Made by a program: the position numbers and the translations under genes. A DNA stretch of 64,000 nucleotides, taken from the NCBI GenBank assembly GCA_029721435.1, contig CM056588.1:39015430-39079429 (forward strand), read 5' to 3'. Shown one piece after another: positions 25,877-37,800 of the stretch (positions within the stretch are counted from its first letter, which is position 1; each line of letters begins with the position of its first letter). The notes beneath the pieces were generated by a model, which worked only from the letters and a program-made list of their open reading frames with translations, was not told the DNA's origin and ran no database searches. The DNA comes from Gymnothorax reevesii (taxonomy: Eukaryota > Chordata > Actinopteri > Anguilliformes > Muraenidae).

Positions 25877-28800
25877 AGTGAAATGCTGTGCGATCCTTGG
25901 AACAGACTGACAAACTGTCCAGGTTATATTGCTGCTGCCTCATGCCTGTTTCAGGGATAAGCTCCAACACCCTATCGTCCCCTGCCAGATCTTGACCAAT
26001 TGTGAAAAAGAGAGAAGGAGAGATGGCGCCGTTGTGTGTGGCTGGTCGTCTACCTTTGTTTACCTGTCTACCTGTGTATTGTCTTGTTTTTACCGCTTTT
26101 ATTTCATAAAGTGTCATCGCTGCTGGTTTATGATCGCCTGTGCCTTTTAAAAATTCGCGATTCTGCTGACAAATTACCGATCCAGGACTTCAGTGGACAT
26201 CCGAAGCCGCCGCCACCTGTGTTGGCGTCCATACCCTCGTACCTTTGGCGTCTACCTGCGGAGTCGCTTCGCAATCGCCGCCGCAAAAGACGAGGAAAGA
26301 GAGGGGGAGTAAGATGCCGGCTAAGAGCTTACCTGGCATCGTTCTCCACGTATAACTTCCGTCATCTGCGGTCCGATCTCTCTTGGGAATACGGCGGCTA
26401 TGACATTCGAGGCTCCATGGATTACTCGCACCGATGGCTGCTGCCGGCGGCACCGGAGACCGGACATCCAGTTCCTTGTTGCCGGCCCGTGAGGATCCGC
26501 AGAAGGGGATGCATCCTCGAGAACCTTCGCCCGGTTAATCGGGCTTCCAAACAGGCGGAAGAATGTTTGGTTCGCATGGCTCTACTCAACACCAGGTCTA
26601 TTGTGAATAAGACTTTTATCTTAAATGACTTTTTTATCTCTCACTATTTGGATTTTCTGTTTTTGACTGAAACCTGGCTGAAGCCAGGTGACAACAGCGT
26701 CTTTTCGGAGCTCCTCCCACCCAGCTGTTCTTTCTTCAGCTCCCCGCGAGCTTCAGGGCGAGGAGGTGGACTTGCTGTTGTGTTCAAAGACAATTTTAAA
26801 TGCCGGCTTCTTCCCACAGATACTTATTCCTCATTTGAACTGCAATTGTTTGTGATAGAGTTCACAAGTCCTGTGTTGTGTGGTGTTGTATATCGCCCTC
26901 CGAAATACAATAAGGACTTCATTCATGAGTTTTCTGTGTTTCTGGCAGAGAACATCACAAGAAATGATAAGTTTCTAATCTGTGGGGATTTTAATGTTCA
27001 TGTTTGCTGTCCATCTGAGCAACTTGCCATTAATTTTAAAACTTTATTGGCAAATTTTAATTTAATTCAATGGGTGGATAAACCAACTCACCATCATGGG
27101 CACACCTTGGACCTTGTTATTTCACTTGGGCTCTCAGTCTCGCTCAAAGAGATTTCTGAAACTCCAATTTCAGATCACTTTCCCATAATTTTTGAAATGA
27201 TAGCTCCTCAATCAGTAAGCAAACCTCTTGCTCCATCTAGTAAGCGGCGCATTATCACTTCCTCCACTGCCGACGAGTTTGCTGCTGCTTTTAAGGACTC
27301 ACATTTTTTTGACATGGAAGCCCAAGGCTTTCTTTCACCTGATAGTTTCCTTTCCTCCTTCCACTCCACCTGTACTGGGATCCTAGACTCCATTGCTCCT
27401 TTCAGGAAAAGATCTGCTAAGCCAAAAATGGATCCCTGGTTGAATGACACCACCCGCACCATTAGGCAACGTTGCAGGCAGGCTGAACGCAAATGGAAGA
27501 AGGACAAACTACATGTGTCTCTGGGAATTTTAAGGGAGAACCTTATTGACTATCAGAGGGCTGTACGACAAGCGAAATCTCAGTACCTCACCAATGTTAT
27601 TTCCAGCAGCGGTCATTGTCCCAGGGTGTTATTTAACACAATTAATGCTGCTGTTAATCCATGCACTTCTGCTTTGACTGATGTCTCCACTGACACCTGT
27701 GAGAACTTTCTTCGTTATTTCGTTGACAAGGTGGATTCTGTCAGACAAGACACCAGTGCAGGTTTTAATGTGACTTTTAACAGGGTTGTGCATGTTGTTC
27801 CAACTCACTCTGCTGTATTTGACCAGTTTGAGTTGGCTTCGCTCTCCTCTCTCAGTGACATTGTGAAATCCTTGAGATCTACAAATTGCCCTTTGGACAT
27901 TATCCCTGCCAAGGTGTTGAAACTGGTTTTTAATACTGTGGGGCCTCGCCTTTTGGACTTTTTTAACTTCTGTCTTAGTCTTGGGACTGTTCCAGCTGCC
28001 TTTAAACATGCTGTGGTCAGGCCCCTTCTTAAAAAGCCTAATCTCGACCCCTCAGTGTTGTCAAATTTTAGACCTGTTTCACACCTACCCTTTCTTTCGA
28101 AGGTTTTAGAGAAGGTTGTTTTTATACAGTTACAGTCCTTTTTAGATGACAACTGTATTCTTGAAAAATTTCAGTCTGGTTTTAGATCGCGGCACAGCAC
28201 TGAGTCTGCACTTGTGAAAGTCCACAATGATATTTTGCTGTCTGTGGATACTAAGTCTCCTGTTGTTTTAGTGCTGCTTGTTCTCACAGCGGCCTTTGAC
28301 ACGGTGGACCATTCAGTCCTCCTGTCACGCCTGGACAATTATGTGGGCATCCGTGGCACTGCACTGAAGTGGTTCTCTTCATACCTGTCCAGTAGGACCT
28401 TCTCTGTTATGCTTGATGACTTGTCCTCTTCCAGTGCTCCTCTCTCCTGTGGAGTGCCACAAGGCTCTATTCTTGGCCCAATCCTTTTTTCTTTATATAT
28501 GCTGCCACTTGGGTCAATTATAGCCAGGCACAACCTCTCCTTTCATTGCTATGCAGATGACTTACAAATATATTTGCCAGTGAAACCAAATACTGACAGT
28601 GCACAAAATGCCTTGTTCGCTTGTATTGCCGACATCAAACAGTGGTTGTCCCAAAACTTCCTGAAGTTAAATGAGGACAAAACTGAATGTATTGTGTTTG
28701 GGGATACTGTGTCAGCAGACTTTGGCACTTTATCTTCTAAGCTCAACCCAGTTGTGAGGAATCTGGGGGTGATTTTTGATAATAAGATGTTATTTGATAA

Positions 28801-31800
28801 ACAGATCAACAGTGTGGTCAGGACCAGTTTTTTTCCAGTTGTGTCTACTGACCAAAGTTAAAATGTTTTTAAGGCGCAAGGACCTTGAGATTGCCATCCA
28901 TGCTCTGATCAGCTCCAGATTAGACTATTGTAATGCACTTTATGTTGGGCTTTCTAAGGCTTCTTTTGGTCGCCTGCAGCTTGTTCAAAATGCTGCTGCT
29001 CGTCTTTTAACTAACACTAACAGACGAGAGCACATCACTCCTGTTTTATCCTCACTGCACTGGCTTCCTGTCCCTCAGAGAATTGATTTTAAACTTTTAA
29101 TGTTTGTTTTTAAAGCTCTTAACGGCTTTGCCCCAGCTTATTTATCTGAGCTTTTAACTGTCCGGCAGCCTGATAGGGCTCTGAGGTCGGCGAACCAGCG
29201 TCTGTTGGAAGTGCCCAGGTCACGTTATAAACACTGGGGTGACAGAGCCTTTTCTGTAGCTGCCCCCAGGCTCTGGAATAAACTCCCCACAAAAATGCGC
29301 CTGATCTCTGACCTGAGCCTTTTTAAATCTTATTTGAAAACATATTTATTTAGGATGGCTTTTAATACCCAGTGATATGATGACACTTTAGCTTATTTTC
29401 TACTTGATTTTATTTAGATTTTTTCATTGCAATTTTTTATTTTTTTATTTATTTATTTTTTTAATTGCTTTTATTTATTATTCTATTGTAAAGCACTTTG
29501 GTTCAACGAACGGTTGTTGTAAAGTGCTGTATAAATAAAGTGCAATTTGCAATTTGCAATTAGTGGGATTGATAATGGGTGGATTTACTCATTTTATGTA
29601 TATGTGACAGTTGAAGGGTCCTGTCACTCGAAGTGTCTCCTAATAAGTACATGCCCTGGCTACCTTGCCAACGAGCCTGGCTCTTTGGCGACGTGGTCAG
29701 TGCGCATGACTCTTACCTGGGAGTCTGGAGTTTCAAGTCCCCGCCCGGGCTCTCCTTCGGCCTGCTACATTCTGACGTAATCGGCAGGATCTGGGGCATC
29801 CTAATGGATGGCAGCATGCGTAAAGCATGGAGCATGAGGACACACTCACGAAAGAGGGGGAGAGATGTGACAGTTGAGGGGTCCTGTCACTGAAAGTGTC
29901 TCCTAATAAGTACATGCACTGGCTACCTTACCAACAAGCCTGGCTCTTTGGCGACGTGGTCAGTGCGCATGACTCTTACCCGGGAGTCTGGAGGTTCAAG
30001 TCCCCGCCCGGGCCCTCCTTCGGCCTGCTACATATAGAATGTAGGTCTGTCCCAGAGTGAATGAAGGTATTTTCTCTCCATCTCTCCCTTTCTTCTTCTC
30101 CCTTAATTCCATACTCTATAACAATAATTCAGTTGAAAAGTGTGGGTATTTTTATTTTAAAGATAGTTTCCTTCCTCTCTCTGAGGAAAAAGATTTTACT
30201 TTTACCTCCACATTTTTGGGAGCTGATGGGCATCATGTTCATTAAATATGTCAATCAGCATCCCTTACCAATTGACATCCTTTTATGTATTTTGAAATCC
30301 ATGACAGTTTGGATTGGACTCATTTTCCCTCTAAAAGTATACCTCAAGATTTGTTTTACTTGGATGTACGTCATACTGCTAAAGTTTGCTCTGTTCTTGC
30401 TTCCTTAAAGCAGAGTCTAATAACTAGAACTCATTCTGTAAGGAGATGTGCACAAATATTGCTGCGAATAAAGAAAACTGTAATAATATCGCTAAAAATG
30501 CGTGCATTTGTTAAAATAAATTGCTTGGTTAGTGAGCACAGTGTCAAATGTGGCTGAATCTGACGCACAGTCATTACCAATCTTGGCTGCCGTGCTAACG
30601 TGCTAAATCTGGGCTATCGAGCAGGAAAAAGCTCATGATCCATTAAATTAAATGTTGTGAATCGCAGTTTTTACATCATTTTCAAACAATTCACATTCTA
30701 ATATCAGCAAACCATGAAATGGAACACGCGCATCCTAAAACTCCCCAGAATTAGTAGCATCCACTGAACTGTAAAGATCACAACCTCTGTCCGATGGCTT
30801 TTTTAAGTATCAGGATCCAATTAGTTTGCACACCCTTCAATCATCATTCAAATGAACGTACTATCCATTAAAATTTCTCAGTCACACGCCAATTAGGTCA
30901 TTATTTTCCATCATTATTTTTCCACCACAGAATCAGCATTGGTTATTAAATAGTAATTTGAGGCTTTTTAATGTGTAGGCAGGCTATGTTTGTGAATGCA
31001 GCATTACCTCACTTTCTGCTTGAGCCGGTCAACTTTTGCTTGGGAGGTCATTTAAATAATTAGCTGGAAGAATCAAAAAGAATTTAATTGGGAACAAACT
31101 GAATACTATTAAGCTCCTAGGGTTATGGATGAAGAGTCTGTTGATATCTCTCATCCTACCCAAGTGACAGAAAACTGCTACAGGTCAGCCACAGTCTCTA
31201 TTTGAGGGCCTTTTCTTTGATGCTGGACTGGGCAAAATAATGTAAATGCTGTGCATCTCTGCATTTCCTCGTGGTTTGTCGGGGGTTACTCATCATCATT
31301 TTATTTATTTACGTTAATGGTAACAACCTTTTACCACAAGCTCTTGTGTTTCGGCCCCAATTTGTTATGACCTATCGGACAGCAAGGGATAACAGACAAA
31401 ATTTTAAAACTTAAACAGATTTAACAAGAGTAACGCAGAGCGTGGCATATGCCCCCGCCTGTATGTTGATCAGGGGCATATTGAGGTGGCTGCTGTGGCG
31501 GCCATATTAGATATCGCACAACGCTGGTTTTCGAAAGGAACCTTCCTCTAGCCACTCCCAATACGCCATTAAGAAATGGCATCAATCTGACGAGGGATTC
31601 TACAGTTATCCCACGGAAACGAAAAGTTAACGGACGGACGAACGACGGACGGACACGGTGTCGACATAATGCCCCCTTTCCTCTTTGGAGGGCGGGGGCA
31701 TAATTAAACAAAGCACTGACGAATATTAAATATTTTTTAAAATGAGATAATTACAGTTCCTTTGGTAATTGAGATGGGGGTTGCTGTTTTGCGATGTTCT

Positions 31801-34800
31801 GGGACAGGAAAATGCTCCAACACAGGCAAAAATCCACAAAAAGCTTCACAGGTTTGAAAAGAGTGACAGGTCTGGTCAAATGTATCCTTCCACAATTTCT
31901 CCTTGCAATTTCTCCTACTACTTTACTTTTAATTATATACTCTTCTCCAGCCCCCTCCCACCTTCCAGACTTTTTTTCAATTCTCTGGGACTTTCCCCCC
32001 TGAGGCATGCCCAGGACATGCCCAAAACCTTGCTCCAGACTAGCTTAACAAAAAAACTCAATACTGCCATCTAGTGGCTTTTTTTTTCCCCACATTACAC
32101 TTGATATTGTAAAACAATTTCATCCTGAAGCCTAGCTGAAAGAATTGCAAATATATGTACTCGCTGCTTCTTGTTAAGCCGATATTTTTTGAAAATAAGA
32201 GTCTGGGTGGGGCGGCACGATGGCACAGTGGTTACCATTGCTGCCTCACAGCAAGAAGGTCATGGGTTTGAATCCAGCCTGGGGCCTTTCTGTGTGGAGT
32301 TTGCATGTTCTCCCCGTGTTCGCGTGGGTTTTCTCCGGGTACTCCGTTTTCCTCCCACGGTCCAAAGTCATGCATATCAGGCTAATTGGAGACACTAAAT
32401 TGCTCATGGGTATGAGTGTGAGCGTAAATGGTCTGTGAATGGTGTGTGTACCCTGCGATAGATTGGCAACCAGTCCAGGATGGGTCCCTGCCTTTGCCCG
32501 TAGTCAGCTGGGATAGGCTTCAGCTCGCTCCGTGACCCTAGTGAGGAATAAGCGGGTGTAGAAGATGAATGAATGAATGTGGGCATCAGAAACTGTCTTC
32601 GCCAGGTGTGTTTCTCTTTTACATGTCAAGTCAGTTCTGTCACATTTTGGTCATCACTGTCAGATCTAGAACAGCGCTGTGGTGGCGCCGTGAGTCCCAA
32701 TGTTGTCTCGCAGAAAAAATTTAAGTCTAATACCGGGATCAGACTACACAAAATCAGTCTGATAGTTGCCCAATCTGGAAGATGTAGGGCAATGGGTGGG
32801 TTTGGAAACGAAAAATTGTCATCGGGGGCGTCAATTGATTGTTTTATGCAGTGTTGTGTGCCATTGTGGACGACAACCGACATCGGATCTGGGACCCCCC
32901 GACTGTGACGGCGACCAATAGGGGCAGAGCTGACAGTACTCAGGAGGAAGAGATAAAGCCGCTGCGCGTACATTTGTAAACATGGTCAGAGAAAGATGCT
33001 GTTATAGCGAGGCGGAGCAGTGAAACGGAGGAAAGACCCTGGCATGCACTGTCAAACTATCCAGGGTATATTCCTCCCTCTCGCCCAATGCTTTCTGGGA
33101 TGAGCTTCAGCCCCTGTGACCCTGCTCAGTAATAGATAGTTTATATAATGGATGAATGCACGGATGGACTCTCAGATCCACTACTTGCTGACTGCGTAAT
33201 AGAGAGAAATCGTTTTCTCCATTTGTGTCCCTGTTGGCAAGTGCTGTACCGGGAGCACTTTTCTGAAAATCTCTGCATTTCTGTCAGAACGCTGTACACA
33301 AACGCATTACATTTTTATTTCCAGTCCATTTCTCCAACCTGTATGATGCTCTGATTATGATCATTGTCATTTTTAGCTTGTGTAAATGTACTTTTCCGAA
33401 TTGCAGTAGTTTACTGGGGTTTTTTTTTTTGTGTGTTACCACATCATATCGTAGTTCTGTTTGCGTGACTGTTTTTGCTGAACATTTGTTTTTGTATTTG
33501 TATTTTATGACTTTTACTGAATAGCTGTTTTGTGTTCATGGACTGTATTCTATTGCTGTCGATTCATTTGTGTGGTGGAGTTTAACCAAATCGTTGTTCT
33601 TGTAGTTTTTTTGTTTGTGGGGCTGAATCACGGTACTTTTCCTGGATTCATATCTGGAGTAAGCAGTGTTTTACACACTCTTCCCTTGTCTTTGCAGTAT
33701 GAGAAGTCCCTGTTGAGTAAATGCATGGAGCTGACAGCCATCACTGAGAGGTACTCCTCACACCCGCGTTCTGTTCACATTCCACTCACATCTTCCTCAC
33801 ATCCTTTCACAACCTGTGTTTTCTGAGCAATTGCCGTTCTCTGGTCCAGTCAGCTCTTTCAAACAACCTCTCTATATAACTCTAAAGTATTTTTTATTAT
33901 AACAATGTTATTATATTTCATTCCCGTAACCAAATGTTATTATATTTCATTCCCGTAACCAAAGGCTATGGATTGATGGCCATACTTTTTTCTCTCGGGT
34001 GCAGTACGGCACACATCATTCTAGACATGCGATGATAAGTTTCCCCAGGAAAACAGAAATGCAGAGACCGATTCGACCCCGTAGTTGTTTTTACCGGGTG
34101 AAATGGCAGTGCTTTCACTCCACTAAATGGTTGTGGTTCCCATGTATGTACATTGAGCAACAGAGAATGATTTGTGATGTGGCTTAATACTCCAGCCACA
34201 GACTTACTGAGTTTGCTTTTTATCCTGCCATATGTGGGTATTACAGCTGAATGCATTTACCACTACTAGACTTCTCTGTGCTTCATTTAAGGATTTAACT
34301 TCAAACCCATCAGCTGCGGAAGGATACTGTAATTTACCTGTAATTTTCCCCTGCTGCAGCTTGTATTTTCGTGCACATTCAGTCTTCTACCATTGGCTGT
34401 GATGCTAATGACACACTTTGGTCTGTGCTCTTCACTTAAACTGCTCTTAGCATTTTTTAAAGTACAGTCCTGAAGAATTTGGACACAATAAATTGAGCAA
34501 GGGCTTTGAGGTTAGTTTGCAAACAGTCAGATTTAATTTGAGGTTACTTTTGTCTTTATGTGGTGGTGATTATATTAGGAATTGTTGCCATTTTTGTACA
34601 TGGCAACGATCTGAATACTTGCGTGCTGCGCTGGCTATAAGAGCCCCTGTGTGTGGTTCATAATGTGTGTACAGGGCTTTAGCTGTAGTGGTCTGTGTAA
34701 CCTGTCTGTCTGTCCACAGGTGTATTCACACAGAAGACGAATATTTCCAGACGTCGATGAAGGAGGCGATCCACGAGATACTGACGGATGTCAGCGACTC

Positions 34801-37800
34801 TTTTGGCCAAATGATTGACATGGCTTTGGCCAATGAGGTGCAGGTAAGGGCTGTGACCTCTGCTTTTATGGGACCAATCATCTCCATATTTTACGGAAGA
34901 TTTATTTTTTCATTGTTTTTGTTTACAGTCGAACCAGGCTGCCTAGTTGTGTGAGCTTGCTGTCATTTAAATCTAGCCTCCTCGGTGTAAAAACCGGGTT
35001 TAAGCACCGGGCCGATGGGCCACGAGGCTCGAATAGGCTTACTTCCTCAGTGTAAAGATGAAATGTAAATAGAAGTCACAATGTGTGTAATCATTAATGC
35101 TCCCATTAGCTGTAAATTAATATAAAATACTCATTTTGGAATATATTTGAATTGTTCAGTTTCAGTAAGGCATCGGGAAATTAAAAGGTCTTACAAAGGT
35201 CATTGAGGTCACCCCATGCCAGCTTTAAGTTTTGTTCATTGGTGCCAATGATGGAACCTTTGAGAAATGCAGGATTTAGGTGAGATGGGATTGGGGATTT
35301 GGGAAGAGTGTTGACTCTGTTCACCTGTCTGGAGTGAACGAGATGACTGGGATTTGTCAGGACAGGAAGTCATTATAAACATGTCACTGAAGGATGCGAT
35401 GGCGAGCAGCGACGGGAGCCCTGGACTAACAACTGGGGGTGGCGGAGACTTTCGTCAACCGCTGGCTGGGCTTTAGTTCCCTGCGGACCGTGGGGGACAC
35501 GCTGACATGCAAATGCTCCGCCGCTGACTTCTCCAGATTCTGACAGCAGTTTGAGCCCCATCCATCTAGTCTGAACCGCACGGCCCCCTGGGGGCTGAGC
35601 GATGCACTGTAGATTTATTGGAGCTGAAATTTTGAAGATTTGAAAATCACCTATGATGGTTAATCATTGAATAAATGCATGCAAGGAAAATATCAGAGAG
35701 CCGAAAAAGAAGGAACTCTGATTATGAAAAGATAGGATATTGCCAAGTTGGATTCAACTGCATCTCACAGACTTCCATTGAAGATGTGCAACCCTGTGTC
35801 TAATGAGGAAATTATTCATTTCAAATAATCTTTCTGTTGGATGGACACCCTTTGCCTTTTCGAGATCCATGCAGGGTGGGGTTATACAGTGACTGCTGTA
35901 TGCTTCTGGATCAGAAGCACACCTGTAGATCCTCAGTGGCCCCTGGTGTGGTTTTGTGATTGGAGGATCCCAGCCTACCTGTGTTTTTTGCCATTCAAGT
36001 ATTGTGACCTCATGTTGTGATTTGTGACTTGAGTCAGTGATGTGGTTTGTGATTGGAGGATTGTGAGTCATTAATGTGGTTTGTGATAGGAGGATCATGA
36101 GTTCCTGGTGTGGTTTGTGATTGGAGGATTGTGAGTCACTGATGTGGTTTATGATTGGAGGATCGCGAGTGGTTTGTGTTTGGAGGATTGTGAGTCCCTG
36201 GTGTGGTTTATGATCGGAAGATTCTAGTATGCAATGAGAGGAAAATGCGTTTTACTTCCTGTGTTTGAGCTAAGTTAAGCGGAGCAGGGGAGCTGCAGTC
36301 ATTCGCTGAACCAGAACGCATTTGGCTCATTGGCTGCTGTCGCTCTGTTGCCTTATATGCACTGTGTGGTATATATAACTCACCCCAGTGGTTTTATATG
36401 ATGGTTTGTTGTTTACCCTTCGTTATTGAGCTGGTGTGGTTTTGCAGATCCTAATCAGACAGATCGAGACGTCAGACAGCGTGTACACAATTGACTCTGC
36501 CATCAACAGTCTGCTGTCACTCACACAAGACGGCCCCCAACTCTGCAGCATCATTGCCAAGGTCAGCTAGCCCCGCCCACTCACTGCCCACTCCCTCTCT
36601 AACTCTCTGCCTCTAAATCCTCCTATTTTTCTCTTTCCCTCCATCCCTCTATTGCTTTACTACTCCTTTCATCACTTTTATTTCTCCTTTCACCTGTCTC
36701 CCTCCATCTTTCTCTCACCATATCTGTCCCGTCCCTGTCACTGTTCTCTCTCCCTCATCTATTTCTCTGTCACTCTCCCTCCCCCTGTCTCTCTGCATCT
36801 CTCTCCCTCCATTCCTCTTTCTCTCTATCTCCCAGTGTATCATTATCTCTATCTCTCTCTCTCTCGCTGAAGTTTGTATCTGTGACTCCTCTGCCCTTGT
36901 GTGTGGCCTGAGCTGCTCCTCCTGTTATTTGTGTATGCAGATAAACAGGGCCATTTTAAACACTGCTCTCATCAGCCATTATGCGGGTGCTGTTTCCACC
37001 GTGTGTATGATAAGGCCCTGCCTTGGCTTTCATCAGGCTCACGTATCCTCGCCCCAATCAGTGCCGGCCCTGTCCCATTACCCTGACCCCCCATCCCTCC
37101 ACCCCCGTCAGGAAGGAACCAATTTACTGCCCTTTTATTTGGCTCATCACACTCTTCATTATCACAAAGTTTCCGGCCAGCCCAGGCAGGGACTCATAGC
37201 TGGCCACCAGTGCCCAACCTACTCTGACAAAGTGCAGTGCAGTGTGACCGTCGGCTTATGTGTCACCATACCCTGAAGCATACCCTACCCGTACCCTAAA
37301 GTGTTTTCATACCTTAAAGAATTACCGTATCCTGAATTATTGCAGTACTCTGAAGTGTTACTGTACCCTAAAGTGTTTCTATACCATAAAGTATTTCAGT
37401 ATCCTAAAGTATTATGGTACTCAGTATCCCAGAGTATCATGGTATCTTAATGTAGCACTGTACTCTAAAGTGTTACCGTTCCGTAATGTATGACCGCGCT
37501 CTGAACTATTACTGCACCTTGAAGTATTACAATATCTTAAGTGTTACCGTACCCTGAAGTGCTACCGTACTCTAAAGTGTTACTGTATACTAAATCGTTA
37601 CCATACCTTCAAGCATTACAATACCCTGAAGTCTTACCATACCCTGAAGCATTACTGTTCCTTAAAGTAGTACTGTACCCTGAAGTGTTCCCACACGCTG
37701 AAGCATTACCATATTATAAGGTTTTACAATACCCTAGCGTGTTATCATACCCTAAAGCTTTACTGTATTATGAGGTTTTATGATATCCTAAAGTGTTACT

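Larger units (their letters stand above)
22250..33697 (+). other. insc: INSC intron 2
   Basis: An 11.4-kb intron, GTGAGG...TTTGCAG. Beyond the L2 LINE, SINE-like units and MITEs listed, 22.3-22.8, 24.7-25.8 and 30.1-31.4 kb show AT-rich non-coding sequence without recognisable exons. At 23049-23140 there is a stretch (GTCCACGAATGTTTGGACAT) like a common fish repeat. At 32710-32950 there is another repeat-like stretch (ACCGGGATCAGACTACAC). Confidence 0.8.

Noticed and set aside
26036..28861. 941-codon frame as a host gene
   Set aside because: Endonuclease plus reverse transcriptase motifs and an L2-type 3' end show a LINE.
29640..29780. Functional tRNA gene
   Set aside because: Box A and B are present, but the anticodon-type loop is 8 nt, the acceptor stem does not pair well, and the unit is part of a larger tandem repeat.
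36652..36870. 72-codon Leu/Ser/Pro-rich frame
   Set aside because: It is the translation of a pyrimidine-rich simple sequence.
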